A DNA stretch of 17,694 nt. It comes from Amoeboradix gromovi. Lineage: Eukaryota; Sanchytriomycota; Sanchytriomycetes; Sanchytriales; Sanchytriaceae. A model generated the notes under the pieces. It searched no databases, was not told where the DNA came from, and saw nothing but the letters and a program-made list of their open reading frames with translations. A program made the position numbers and the translations under genes. The stretch is taken from the NCBI GenBank assembly GCA_018985225.1, contig JADGIF010000142.1, positions 1-17,694 on the forward strand, in the 5' to 3' direction. Positions within the stretch are counted from its first letter, which is position 1; the number at the start of each line of letters is the position of its first letter. This document shows, one piece after another, positions 1 to 8,415 of this stretch.

Positions 1-427
1 AGGGTACTGACTGGAACCGCTCCGATTGCTTTAATTCGAACCACATGAACAGCCAAAGTCTCAGTTAGTAAAGTTATACGTTAGAACAAGAAACGATTTA
101 ACGTACTCTAGAATTGTATCTGTATGCGAACTTTTACGAATTAAACTTACTCAGGATATATACCAAAAAGTGGACCATCGCTTATAACGGAGGTTTCTAT
201 TAATTGGCAAGTCTGGTTTGTTAAAGTATTTCTGCAATAAAGCATAGTCCTTTTAGCAGGGTTTTAACATGTTATGGCATCTTTAAACAATTTATGCTTT
301 AATTTACTTTTCATGTAGTTGATTGTTTGTAGTGTTTTTGATTTTAGGACGGGGTCGGTTATCTATACATGCTCCAAATATATGCCAGTAGTTATATTGG
401 AGAAGGACAAGGTTAATTGTAATTAGA
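1..427. other. Intergenic region at left edge, no gene seen
   Basis: No reading frame of credible length or composition appears on either strand. The stretch is AT-rich and lies downstream of the RA-PH gene, which is read toward it. A GGTTCGAA-like string on the minus strand near 28-45 resembles a tRNA B-box, but no matching A-box or acceptor stem was found. A gene ending just outside the window cannot be excluded. Confidence 0.5.
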
Positions 428-433
428 TTTATT
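428..433 (-). terminator. Poly(A) signal AATAAA of the RA-PH gene
   Basis: On the minus strand an AATAAA hexamer begins on the last A of the TAA stop of the RA-PH gene. Overlap of stop and hexamer implies a very short 3' UTR. SEC24 shows the same arrangement, and other genes here have the hexamer within about 10-65 bases of the stop. AT-richness makes chance matches possible. Confidence 0.45.
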
Positions 434-2163
434 TAAATCTTATGGTATGGCTCATCGCCTTGATGTTTTTGTATCGCATCATATAGTGTCCCGCTACTTA
501 GTGACGTCCGCTTCTTCTTTTTAATATCTAATTGTTCATACAGTGATGGTGTGGTAGGTATAGGTGGTACAGGCATCTGTATAAATGGCCCGTCATTTTG
601 CAATCCTGGATATTGTGCTTCCAATTTCTGTTTCAACTTGACATCAACTTTTGAGTACAATGTGCTACCATTACTAGCTGCTCTATTCAAGTTGGGTGTA
701 GATTCATTTGCACTGATTGCGACCTCTTTTGGCATTTTCAGAGAAGGCATCGAGTGGGTCATAGGATCAGATTTTATAGACTTCATGTGCTTTTTTTGTT
801 TTCTCTGCTTCCTGTCTATCAGCTGCATCATTCCTACAAGAGACCTTCTCAGCACAAAGTCGGTCGCATGTATTATTATAGTGTCATCCTCCAAGCTAAC
901 TAAATCATCCTTAACTAAAGAATTGCTTTGTTTGCCTGATAAGCTATCATTGTATTCACCACTATCAAAGAACCATTCGGGATTCTCATATAATGTCCAC
1001 AATGCCATGGCACTATTTATGCTTCTTTGCCAATCTCTTAGTTTCTCACTTCCCTCCACTTGGCAAACAATTCTTTCTTCGTCCCCACTCCCACCACTTC
1101 TGACGAGTATAAACTCGTGTTTCTTATTCAGGTCTGATGAGTATCCGGGAAGCACTTGAGATATTTCGTGTTCATGACTATACAGATTAAAATCCTCCCA
1201 CTTGAACTTCAAGTCCTTATTCTTGTCCATTTTAATTATCAAGCCATCAACAGCAACTTGGCAATAGTAACGATAAGCTTTGGCATGCCGTGAATTACTG
1301 CGAAACATTGAACGCCTTTTTTTAATTTTGTTTTGGTTCACTGTTAAATGAATTTCAATGGTCAAAAACCCTGCCATTTTAGGATAGCCACGAAGTAGAA
1401 CATCAAAGTCAGCGTATAGTTCCGAGGCTTTGAAGGGAAACAGCCATAGATTGCCGTCGTGCTGTTGCCAATTGCTGATTATGTGCGATATGTACTCGTG
1501 GTGCATTATAGGACGATATAGATGGTCAGCAGTTATTTCAACAAGCGTCCAGCCAAGTTGTTTAGAATTTAATGCATAAAAGCTATCAAGAGTGTTATCA
1601 GCATTCTTAATAAATCCGTCCCATGAGAACGCACATTTAGCAATTAAGTGCGAAATCATAAAAAAGGAGGTAGTGAACTGACTAATTATCAACGATTTGG
1701 CATGGGTTTGAGGGTGGTGAATAAATACCTTCAAAGCCAACTTTTGAATTTGATCGCTCGCAGACTGCAAAACACTATCTAGTTGAGGCGTATAAATTAT
1801 TCCGTTCTCCTGAAGCCTCATTGGATATATGGAAGCATACAAATCATTAATTGGTTTAATTTCAGCCACTGTTACTTCTTGGCTCTCCTCTTCTTCTGCA
1901 TCTAATAAATTTAGCATGTCAAGTGTGTTATCCAAATCTTTTTGCAAGAGCTCTATGCTATCATTTGGTGTCATCAAATCATCAGATCCTTTACTTATAA
2001 ATCTCTCAAATTTACTAGGATCGTGTCTAGTAGAAATGTTTGGTGGTGCTGCTATTTTTATTGATGGTGTTTCTGGTATAGAATCGCTAGGCCCCATTAG
2101 CTCCTGCAATTCAGATTCCAGTGAGTCAAAAAATCCTTCCATTTTATTCAATGTTTGTATCAA
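433..2163 (-). CDS. RA-PH domain adaptor (MRL/GRB7-like)
   Basis: This 576-residue protein is probably a Ras-family effector or membrane-recruited adaptor. Residues about 142-245 read as a Ras-association domain: KVFIHH, then a hydrophobic stretch, then WTLVEIT...HHEYISHIISNW, matching the usual W-L-E...HE...W order. A pleckstrin homology domain follows at about 263-389, opening MAGFLTIEI and closing with the helix containing W378 and SINSA. Adjacent RA and PH domains are the hallmark of the MRL (RIAM/lamellipodin/Mig-10) and GRB7 families. The N-terminus (residues 8-25, FFDSLESELQELMG) is a short amphipathic acidic helix. The region after the PH is low-complexity, with basic patches and a Pro-rich segment (PVPPIPTTP, about 538-546) that could bind SH3 domains. 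No SH2 domain is present. Met8 (2142) is an equally good start. Domain calls are by eye; the in vivo partner is unknown. Confidence 0.75.
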   Translation of the reverse strand: MIQTLNKMEGFFDSLESELQELMGPSDSIPETPSIKIAAPPNISTRHDPSKFERFISKGSDDLMTPNDSIELLQKDLDNTLDMLNLLDAEEEESQEVTVAEIKPINDLYASIYPMRLQENGIIYTPQLDSVLQSASDQIQKLALKVFIHHPQTHAKSLIISQFTTSFFMISHLIAKCAFSWDGFIKNADNTLDSFYALNSKQLGWTLVEITADHLYRPIMHHEYISHIISNWQQHDGNLWLFPFKASELYADFDVLLRGYPKMAGFLTIEIHLTVNQNKIKKRRSMFRSNSRHAKAYRYYCQVAVDGLIIKMDKNKDLKFKWEDFNLYSHEHEISQVLPGYSSDLNKKHEFILVRSGGSGDEERIVCQVEGSEKLRDWQRSINSAMALWTLYENPEWFFDSGEYNDSLSGKQSNSLVKDDLVSLEDDTIIIHATDFVLRRSLVGMMQLIDRKQRKQKKHMKSIKSDPMTHSMPSLKMPKEVAISANESTPNLNRAASNGSTLYSKVDVKLKQKLEAQYPGLQNDGPFIQMPVPPIPTTPSLYEQLDIKKKKRTSLSSGTLYDAIQKHQGDEPYHKI

Positions 2164-2239
2164 GGAGTGCTCCTCATTTAAAGTGCTGCTTTCCTAGATA
2201 ATCAAGAATTTCCATGAAGAAACTGACAAAGCCAGTGGA

Positions 2240-2464
2240 TCAGTTACAATTGCTCACGCTTTCACTACAGTGAGGTGCGATTGAATTGCTATGCATGTAT
2301 TTCAAGTATGTGTTTCTTGCTAGCCTTTGGTCCATGTCTACTTCCAGATGACAGCTTGTGCAAATACTTGTCTCAATATCGGGTTCTAAACCTTGCACAC
2401 ATTGACTAGTAAATGCTTCATTGCGTTCTACCGATATCTTTCTCCTTTCTTTTGAACCAGAATT
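2240..2464 (-). pseudogene. Coding-like fragment without a good start
   Basis: An open minus-strand frame of 74 codons ends at a TGA at 2240-2242 and is bounded upstream by a TGA at 2465-2467. Its composition is protein-like, with Cys/His spacing ICTSCH and a later HC...C pattern, and few low-complexity runs despite the AT-rich surroundings. There is no Met until about two-thirds of the way along, so it is not a complete gene as it stands. It could be a terminal exon or a relic whose 5' part was lost. The short transposable element starting at 2589 lies immediately on its 5' side, which would fit disruption. No AATAAA was seen just past the stop. The family is not recognised. Confidence 0.35.
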
Positions 2465-2588
2465 TCAATTTTACATGTCTGAATGTAAAAGAGTATCTTT
2501 TACATCTGTAGGTGATCTCTTTAGATTTAAAATGATATGGTTGACATGGCTTGGAGCTGTTTATCACATGAGGACTGGATGCTATATT

Positions 2589-2884
2589 GGATACCAAATA
2601 TAAAAACTAGACCAAGCCGTTTTTAAAGGAGGTGCTCCATAAGGAGGAAATAATAATATTAATAAAAGTCCTTGTTCTTTCAAACCAATTTTCTTTCATT
2701 AATGTCATTCCTCTGTTTGAAATAAGACAAGATGACCCACTCTCTCTTTCAAGTAAGGTCTTTGAGTGTCTAAGCAAAAGGTGCAACAAATAAGATTAAT
2801 TTAATTTACTATCGGTTAATGCACACTTGAAATAATGATTCAAACTATTTCAGAAAGTCAGTCTAGTTCTTATGTTTGATGTCT
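2589..2884 (-). mobile_element. MITE-like element, copy 1 (inverted orientation)
   Basis: The left end starts GGATACCAAATATAAAAACT. Its first 60 or so bases match, at about 90% by eye, the right end of the element at 8416-8812 read on the minus strand, including the block GTTTTTAAAGGAGGTGCTCC. The right end, read on the minus strand (GACATCAAACATAAGAACTA), matches the left end of the other copies, including a shared CATTATTTCA. The copy is therefore inverted relative to the other two. It is about 296 bp and encodes nothing. The flanks (TATATT and CCAGTG) do not form a target duplication, so this is probably an old, diverged copy. The exact right boundary is uncertain by two or three bases. 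Confidence 0.7.
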
Positions 2885-2912
2885 CCAGTGTTAAGTTATC
2901 TAGTTGCTTGAT

Positions 2913-2918
2913 TTTATT
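2913..2918 (-). terminator. Poly(A) signal AATAAA overlapping the SEC24 stop
   Basis: The minus strand reads TAATAAAA across the stop codon, so AATAAA starts inside the TAA. The 3' UTR must then be very short and ends close to the transposable element at 2589-2884. Confidence 0.45.
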
Positions 2919-5900
2919 AAAAGTTATTTATTGTTAATGCTTTCAACTTTGCTATTTTTATATCCTTTTGTGACTTAGTTAATTCTTCATCTGCATTATA
3001 ATAAATTACTTCTTGCTGTACAGTTCTATGTAAGCTAATTAAGAAATCAACGTAGCTTGGTCCGTCTGGCATCATGTCCTCTACCATCATCTGTTTTATT
3101 TCTTGCTCTAATGGATCTACATTACTTCTAACAATATATATTGCTATGTACTTTCTATATCTTCTGTATATTTCACCAATCAGAATACTCAACTTCTTCA
3201 TGACCGCATTGTTTTGCATTTTCAAGCTGTGCTGCAACACGTTAATTTGGTCAATGCTGTTTACATTAAAAACGGACATCAAAAATGATTTACTGATGCT
3301 TCTGCCTATCCAAATATATATACGCTGTCCATTTTCAATCAAATAGCATCCGTCGTCCATAAATAGCTCCATACTGGCTCTAATTCTATTTGGCAGAATC
3401 AATCGCATATCATCAAATTCGCCCACATTGTCGGGTAGATTCACCAAGTCATATATTCGTGGATACAAAAATGGCATCAGCACTTCTGTTGAACAGTTTC
3501 CAATAAATCTCATGTGATTGACTCTAAAGTCCAGTGGGTATTGCTGCAATGTAAATGACTTACTCTTCAACAAACACAAGACATAACAAGGTAACAATTT
3601 CAACGATTCAGGAAGAATCAGCTGTCCAGGTGGACTGTTCATAGCACAGTGCTTTCGGTACATCGCCAGAGTTTTTGAAGTCTTGGTCATCAACTCCTCT
3701 CTTCCTTCTTGTATTGTAGTTGACTGCACACTAAATTTACCTAAAATGGAGACCACAGTATCGCATTCACCATGCTTAAACAACGACTGAGCTTGCTGCT
3801 CAATTGGTACGGCTAATGTGTTTATTCTCACCTTTCTCAATCCACTTGGGGTTGTGTAAAGCAGCGCAGATTGTAAATTACACAATCCACCATTCATTTG
3901 ATTTGTAATAGCCAATAGCACAGCAACACTCTTGTCAGCATCTACACCACATAGCTTACATTCGACGTCATCATCACTGTGCAGACTACCCATATAACTA
4001 TGCACTTGAACTCCGAGACTGCTTCTCACTCTTAAATATCCCTGGTATCCAAACGGTTTAGTCAAATTACGAAAAAGATTACTGAACAGCCAATATGAGT
4101 CATTTATTGTATACCCGGGAAAGAAGTAGTTGGATCCACCAGTTTTAGTGCATAAGTGGCCTATAGTAGCTAGATCAACATATGCAGTAGGAAAAGAAAA
4201 GACGTCTAAACAAACGTTCCTTTTAATGAGATCTTTCGCTAACTGTTGATAATACATGTCATCTGGGGGGTATAAGTGATTGTTTTTCTTATCCATCACT
4301 AATGAGGCATCTCTATTTGCTAATATACCTGGGCCATGATTTGGCAAAATAGAATGAAACATGACGCATTTACCGCCAGCATTACCACGCTGTTGAAGAG
4401 CTAAACTAGACGCAATTATTGCAGATGCGATGCAACTGTGATTACTTGTGGGAATAAGCAACGGAATCTGTTCTAACAACAATCTAATTTGTTGCTTATT
4501 AGCTATAGGGTCCAGATATATGTCATTACTAGGATAGAAGACATCATTAACATCAGGAATAACAATAGAGGTGCCATTATTAGTATAGAATATCAACTCG
4601 CTATCAAACGTCATAATTGCTATTTTAGCATTCTGTGGCAACTGAAATTGGGGATTACCCGCAATACCACTTGTGTCTATATATGCAGGATCTATCCCAC
4701 CATTGGACAAACCATTAATATAAAAATCACGGGAATTGTCAACATCCTCTAAGATTGTAGAGCTTATATTATAGAGAATCTTCAGTAGACACGCACAGAT
4801 GGACTGCACCTGACCAGATTTGTAAGAGTTTATAGATGTATCTATAGCAAATATTATTGCAAGTGGTAATGGCTCATTGTCTCCGATATATTCATCGCTT
4901 ACAGTTATGTCAATAGTTCCGCTTGTGAGCTCGTGCCTTTCTTGTATGTCCATTCTGACGTGATTCATATCAAGATTACAAAAATACTCAGTGGGTACGG
5001 TATTTTGAAAAGTACAGAACCCACAAACATAGGATTTACCTCCATTTGTAAAAGACATTCGTGGGCACATGTATGCTCTACATTTGTTACACCTGACAGG
5101 TCCTTTGAATGGCCTCGTATCTACCGTCAATATCTCTTCATCATATTCATTATCAACAAGTGGATGCACAATCAATCCAAGCGGAATCTGACATTTTTGC
5201 TTAAATTCATCACTAACAGGAATGCTAGTAGAGCAGCGCATGTATCGAGGAATGCAGTTGCCCATGTCCTTCATATGGCAAATGGTGGTAGTTAAAGGAA
5301 CAATAGCGCTCCGATCAGGATTGATAGGATTTGTGGAAGATTGATGTGAAGGATCAAATGTTGCTAAAAACTCATCCCGATAATCCAACTGCTCAACAGA
5401 TATTGGGGATGGTACCTGAGAGGGATCAATTTTACGAGGCGGATTCGGAGAGGGAAGTTGTTGTTGAGTGCCAGCGTAATACTGTGGAGAGTTAGAAAAT
5501 GGCGGAGTGTTGGGTGTCGGTTGACCGAAAGGGGGCTGGATAGGTTGCTGAGGCATCGGGGGAGTTGGTTGTTGACCAAATTGAGGAAGCTGTTGCTGGG
5601 ATTGACTGTAAGAATTGCGATTTGGAGGTTGCCCAGGTTGTTGAGCTGAAGGGTGTTGATTGTAAGGTGGACGCTGAGTAGGAGGCTGCATTGGTGGCCT
5701 CTGCTGCTGCAACGGTGGCGGCTGCTGCATTGGTGGCCTCTGCTGCTGCATCGGTGGCTGCTGCATTGGTGGCCTCTGCTGCTGCATCGGTGGCTGCTGC
5801 ATTGGTGGCCTCTGTTGCTGCATCGGTGGCTGCTGCATTGGTGGCCTCTGTTGCTGCATCGATGGCGGCTGCTGCATTGGTGGCCTCTGTGGCTCAATCG

Positions 5901-6105
5901 GTTGTTGCATTCCAGGCCTTAGCTGCTGCTGCATCGGCGGTCTCTGAGAAAATGGTCTATTTAGCGGTCCTTGATTTGATGGATATTGCTGATTAGCTCT
6001 AGGATTTTGAGATTGTTGCCGTTGAGGTGCAACTGGTCTTGGAGGTCTAGGTAAGTCAGGTTGAGACTGCGAATTTATTAATGGTCTACTTGATGGACGT
6101 TGCAT
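2917..6105 (-). CDS. SEC24: COPII coat subunit SEC24 (SEC24C/D, SFB3-like)
   Basis: This is the COPII inner-coat subunit that pairs with SEC23 on the ER and selects cargo for ER-to-Golgi transport. The protein is 1062 residues, normal for the family, when started at the Met at 6105. An upstream in-frame Met at 6165 adds 20 residues unlike a Sec24 N-terminus. The order is: a Pro/Gln-rich disordered N-terminus (about 1-240) with a tandem repeat; the NCIPRYMR motif; a zinc finger with C339, C342, C361 and C364; a trunk (vWA-like) domain opening LPLAIIFAIDTS at about 411; then beta-sandwich, helical and C-terminal gelsolin-like regions (YLIENGQRIYIWIGRS). AYMCP in the zinc finger and the LCGVDADKSV...LQSALLYTT segment look closer to SEC24C/D/SFB3 than to SEC24A/B. 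That sub-assignment is from memory of family patterns. The frame is intact. Confidence 0.95.
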   Translation of the reverse strand: MQRPSSRPLINSQSQPDLPRPPRPVAPQRQQSQNPRANQQYPSNQGPLNRPFSQRPPMQQQLRPGMQQPIEPQRPPMQQPPSMQQQRPPMQQPPMQQQRPPMQQPPMQQQRPPMQQPPMQQQRPPMQQPPPLQQQRPPMQPPTQRPPYNQHPSAQQPGQPPNRNSYSQSQQQLPQFGQQPTPPMPQQPIQPPFGQPTPNTPPFSNSPQYYAGTQQQLPSPNPPRKIDPSQVPSPISVEQLDYRDEFLATFDPSHQSSTNPINPDRSAIVPLTTTICHMKDMGNCIPRYMRCSTSIPVSDEFKQKCQIPLGLIVHPLVDNEYDEEILTVDTRPFKGPVRCNKCRAYMCPRMSFTNGGKSYVCGFCTFQNTVPTEYFCNLDMNHVRMDIQERHELTSGTIDITVSDEYIGDNEPLPLAIIFAIDTSINSYKSGQVQSICACLLKILYNISSTILEDVDNSRDFYINGLSNGGIDPAYIDTSGIAGNPQFQLPQNAKIAIMTFDSELIFYTNNGTSIVIPDVNDVFYPSNDIYLDPIANKQQIRLLLEQIPLLIPTSNHSCIASAIIASSLALQQRGNAGGKCVMFHSILPNHGPGILANRDASLVMDKKNNHLYPPDDMYYQQLAKDLIKRNVCLDVFSFPTAYVDLATIGHLCTKTGGSNYFFPGYTINDSYWLFSNLFRNLTKPFGYQGYLRVRSSLGVQVHSYMGSLHSDDDVECKLCGVDADKSVAVLLAITNQMNGGLCNLQSALLYTTPSGLRKVRINTLAVPIEQQAQSLFKHGECDTVVSILGKFSVQSTTIQEGREELMTKTSKTLAMYRKHCAMNSPPGQLILPESLKLLPCYVLCLLKSKSFTLQQYPLDFRVNHMRFIGNCSTEVLMPFLYPRIYDLVNLPDNVGEFDDMRLILPNRIRASMELFMDDGCYLIENGQRIYIWIGRSISKSFLMSVFNVNSIDQINVLQHSLKMQNNAVMKKLSILIGEIYRRYRKYIAIYIVRSNVDPLEQEIKQMMVEDMMPDGPSYVDFLISLHRTVQQEVIYYNADEELTKSQKDIKIAKLKALTINNF
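5671..5952 (-). repeat. Tandem repeat encoding Pro/Met/Gln units in SEC24
   Basis: The plus strand repeats a roughly 36-base unit built from CTGCTGCAT, CGGTGG and GGTGGCCTCTG. On the minus strand this encodes 12-residue units of the type RPPMQQPPMQQQ, repeated about five times with degenerate edges (SEC24 residues about 52-145). The units are nearly identical at the DNA level, so recent slippage or unequal exchange is likely. It lies in the disordered N-terminal part, outside the cargo-binding core. It also creates long spurious open frames on the other strand. Confidence 0.9.
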
Positions 6106-6590
6106 TGTTTTAAGATATGAGCAATGAAAATATATTATTTTTGATAACGCTAAATGGACAGTCATAAGTTATTTACTCTCAACTTTCCGCTATATTTATT
6201 CAAGTCCGCAGCCGCTTTTGTTTGGACAGCTAGATCTCATATGATTAGGAATAAAATTTTAATTAATACTATTTATTGTATATCAGGATGCTACGAGTTA
6301 TACTTGGTAGTACAATACTTACAAATCATACTACAGCTGATGTGAGAACAGTGTCAAGCACAATAGCGCTCACACTCAAAAGAATCTTAGATTACGCTAG
6401 TGTAGCCACCGCAATTGTGGATAAATATATGAGTTCATGATATAGCAAACTTTAAGTTGTTGAGAGCGCACTAAAAATGTTGAAAGACCTGACTGGCAAT
6501 AAAGATATAATTACTGGACCAATTTCCCTAATCTAGGGGATTAAATAGGGGCTTTCGTAAAAATTACTTTACTTTTTGTAGGGGTGTCCC
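6106..6590. other. Intergenic region between divergent genes; possible 5' exon
   Basis: This stretch separates the divergent SEC24 (-) and the Cys-rich membrane protein (+), so both promoters should lie here. A plus-strand ORF at 6288-6440 starts MLRVILGSTIL, which could be a weak signal peptide. A GTGAGA donor-like site lies at 6342, after 18 codons. The T-rich run ending in TTTTTGTAG gives an acceptor-like AG at 6580-6581, with CTAAT upstream as a possible branch site. Joining 6341 to 6582 keeps the frame with the downstream gene. None of this is more than suggestive without transcripts. Confidence 0.3.
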
Positions 6591-7337
6591 ATGTCCAATG
6601 CAACAGCAACCACTATATCATTACTATCGGTGCCCAACCCAGTAGTGTTTTTAAAAACACTACCTGCTATTAGTGTGACATTCAACAGCAATAACTGTGC
6701 TCTTACATCGGATCAGATTACAAAATGTGTTGTTCATGGAGATAATTTCAATGATTTTTATGCCAGTATCAAAGAAACATGTAATAATTGCGATGTTGTT
6801 TACAATTCTATGCTTAATGAATGTGGATTAGATACAAATCTTAAGCAGGTGTTATCTGAATACCGAAATAACGTTTGCGTAAGGTCTAATGACGTGAAAT
6901 GCTATGAAAGTCAGTGGACCAAATACCTAGAGAACAATGAAGTAGACCTAGGCAGCTATAAATCAAGTGCGCAGTTGAGTTACACTTGCGATGGCTGTAC
7001 TTTTAATTCTGTGTTGGCCGCAATAACATACTCAAAGTTAGTGGAAAAATTGTTTTCAATGAAGGATTATGGCGAATCTCAAATTGCGGCCATCAAATCA
7101 AATATTATAAACCAATGCGGTGCGCCATATGATCAGCTTGGTGCTGCTAAAACAGTTTCAAATGCAACTGTTAATTGGACAATAATTGTGCTGCCTATAA
7201 TCGCATCCATATTTCTATTTGCACTTTTGTACTTGTCTTACAAATTCTACAAAAGTTACAGATCAAAACAGTTTATAAGGGCTTCAAATGAGAGATTAAA
7301 CGTTGAAAACTATTACATTTCAGATGTCTATCAGTAA
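6591..7337 (+). CDS. Cys-rich single-pass membrane protein, unknown
   Basis: The family is not recognised. The 248-residue product has ten cysteines in its first 180 residues (36, 46, 64, 67, 78, 96, 104, 133, 136, 176). One strong transmembrane helix at about 196-219 is followed by a short basic tail (KFYKSYRSKQFIR) and YYISDVYQ at the end. Even cysteine number and N-X-S/T sites (for example near residues 3 and 190-196) suggest a disulphide-bonded ectodomain of a type I protein. The start chosen here lacks a convincing signal peptide, and an in-frame TAG lies three codons upstream. The 5' end may therefore be a missed exon (see 6106-6590). It ends 18 bases from the convergent gene at 7356. 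A tyrosine-containing cytosolic tail could be a sorting signal; that is inference. Confidence 0.65.
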   Translation: MSNATATTISLLSVPNPVVFLKTLPAISVTFNSNNCALTSDQITKCVVHGDNFNDFYASIKETCNNCDVVYNSMLNECGLDTNLKQVLSEYRNNVCVRSNDVKCYESQWTKYLENNEVDLGSYKSSAQLSYTCDGCTFNSVLAAITYSKLVEKLFSMKDYGESQIAAIKSNIINQCGAPYDQLGAAKTVSNATVNWTIIVLPIIASIFLFALLYLSYKFYKSYRSKQFIRASNERLNVENYYISDVYQ

Positions 7338-7338
7338 A

Positions 7339-7344
7339 TTTATT
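7339..7344 (-). terminator. Poly(A) signal AATAAA of the 7356-8381 gene
   Basis: On the minus strand AATAAA lies about 12 bases past the stop of the 7356-8381 gene and directly beside the stop codon of the convergent gene at 6591-7337. The two transcripts probably overlap at their 3' ends. Confidence 0.4.
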
Positions 7345-7355
7345 ACTTTGCACCA

Positions 7356-8381
7356 TTACTGCTGCTTTTTGAATTGAAAATACTCATCCAGTTTATCCAA
7401 AATGTTAACATTTGTCGCCTTGGTTTTATCAGTGAGTTTAGCGCTTTTTTTTAAAGATCCTGACCTTTTAGATTCTACAGAGGTTGAGTCATTGTAATCG
7501 ACGTCGGGTTTATCAAAGGGTTTACTTGCATGTAGTTCTGGGAATGATTCGAACAGCTTAGCAACAAGTGGAGAGAAAATGTCAGTTTGGTCTGCCCTAG
7601 GAATGGTCGTGAAATCTTCAACATTAGTTGATTCACTAGATACAAGACTTGAATCTTTAAGATTCTCATTCGTCCTCTTCTTCAAATCTTGCTTAGATTC
7701 CTGCTTTTTATTAACTCTGTCCAATTTGGCCAACTTTGAAGAGATGGATTTAATCCACAATTGTTGCAAGTTAACGTGTTCCAGTCTGAACAAAATAATC
7801 TCTGTGCCAATATTAATTCCAAATCCGTCAAAGTTCTTTAGATTAAGAACCAAGCGACATCGTTTTAAATTAATTCTATCACGAACACACTCGTACCTGC
7901 TATTGCTCAATTCTACATTAAAAAGATCAATGCTAGTGTCATACATCAAAGCCAAAACAGTATTAAAATGTATTGACGGTATTTTGTCAATTTCTTGAAC
8001 AGAGCAGTACTCCAAAAACCCTAGTCGGACATTGGAATCCCTAACCATATTACCATGATAGTAGATGAAGTTGTTGAAATCGTAAAGCAAAGGTATAATA
8101 CCTATAGGTTCAGGGAATTTAAATTTCGATTTACAATTTAAACACGAGAAAAGAGTATTCCCCAACCCGAGATGAATTTGGCCACATTTTAAACAGTCGT
8201 ACTTAGAGCATGATATACATTGAATACAGAAAGAATTGGTCTCTGCATTGCTATCTGCATATGTGACTTTCAACCATGGCAAAGCAGACATCACACCGGT
8301 GTTTTGGGACAAATTTGCGATAACAGGCCAAGGTATTACCCGGGGACGCTCCCTGCGAGACTGTCTCGAAATTATAATCAT
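7356..8381 (-). CDS. Cys-rich zinc-ribbon-like orphan protein
   Basis: The family is not recognised. The 341-residue protein has a cluster of paired cysteines at 52/55/58, 63/66 and 80/83, in CxxC spacing typical of structural zinc ribbons. A mixed hydrophobic middle region (about 90-225) looks folded. A Lys/Ser/Glu-rich, probably disordered tail (about 226-325) ends in a short amphipathic segment, NILDKLDEYFQF. No signal peptide or membrane helix is evident, so a cytosolic or nuclear location is likely. A stop codon lies immediately before the Met at 8381. Met31 (MSALPW, near 8291) is an alternative start, and the first 30 Arg-rich residues are the least convincing part. The element at 8416-8812 begins 34 bases upstream of the start, so it may have replaced the original promoter or 5' UTR. 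Confidence 0.65.
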   Translation of the reverse strand: MIIISRQSRRERPRVIPWPVIANLSQNTGVMSALPWLKVTYADSNAETNSFCIQCISCSKYDCLKCGQIHLGLGNTLFSCLNCKSKFKFPEPIGIIPLLYDFNNFIYYHGNMVRDSNVRLGFLEYCSVQEIDKIPSIHFNTVLALMYDTSIDLFNVELSNSRYECVRDRINLKRCRLVLNLKNFDGFGINIGTEIILFRLEHVNLQQLWIKSISSKLAKLDRVNKKQESKQDLKKRTNENLKDSSLVSSESTNVEDFTTIPRADQTDIFSPLVAKLFESFPELHASKPFDKPDVDYNDSTSVESKRSGSLKKSAKLTDKTKATNVNILDKLDEYFQFKKQQ

Positions 8382-8409
8382 TCAGACTCTTTCTGCCTCT
8401 TTGATTCTA

Positions 8410-8415
8410 CATGAG
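8410..8415 (+). repeat. Target-site duplication CATGAG, left
   Basis: CATGAG here abuts the left GGACATC end of the 8416-8812 element and is repeated at 8813-8818 against the right end. A 6-bp direct repeat flanking exact inverted termini supports transposition. Confidence 0.7.

Noticed and set aside
28-45. tRNA B-box-like GGTTCGAA on the minus strand
   Set aside because: No A-box, acceptor stem or anticodon arm at the right spacing.
2421-2789. Two 60-residue ORFs (plus 2421-2603, minus 2607-2789)
   Set aside because: The first runs antisense to the better coding-like stretch and into the element; the second lies wholly inside the element and has no protein-like composition.
5653-5996. Long Trp/Leu- or Ala/Val-rich plus-strand frames
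   Set aside because: They are the antisense of the SEC24 Pro/Gln repeat; their composition is just the repeat read in other frames.
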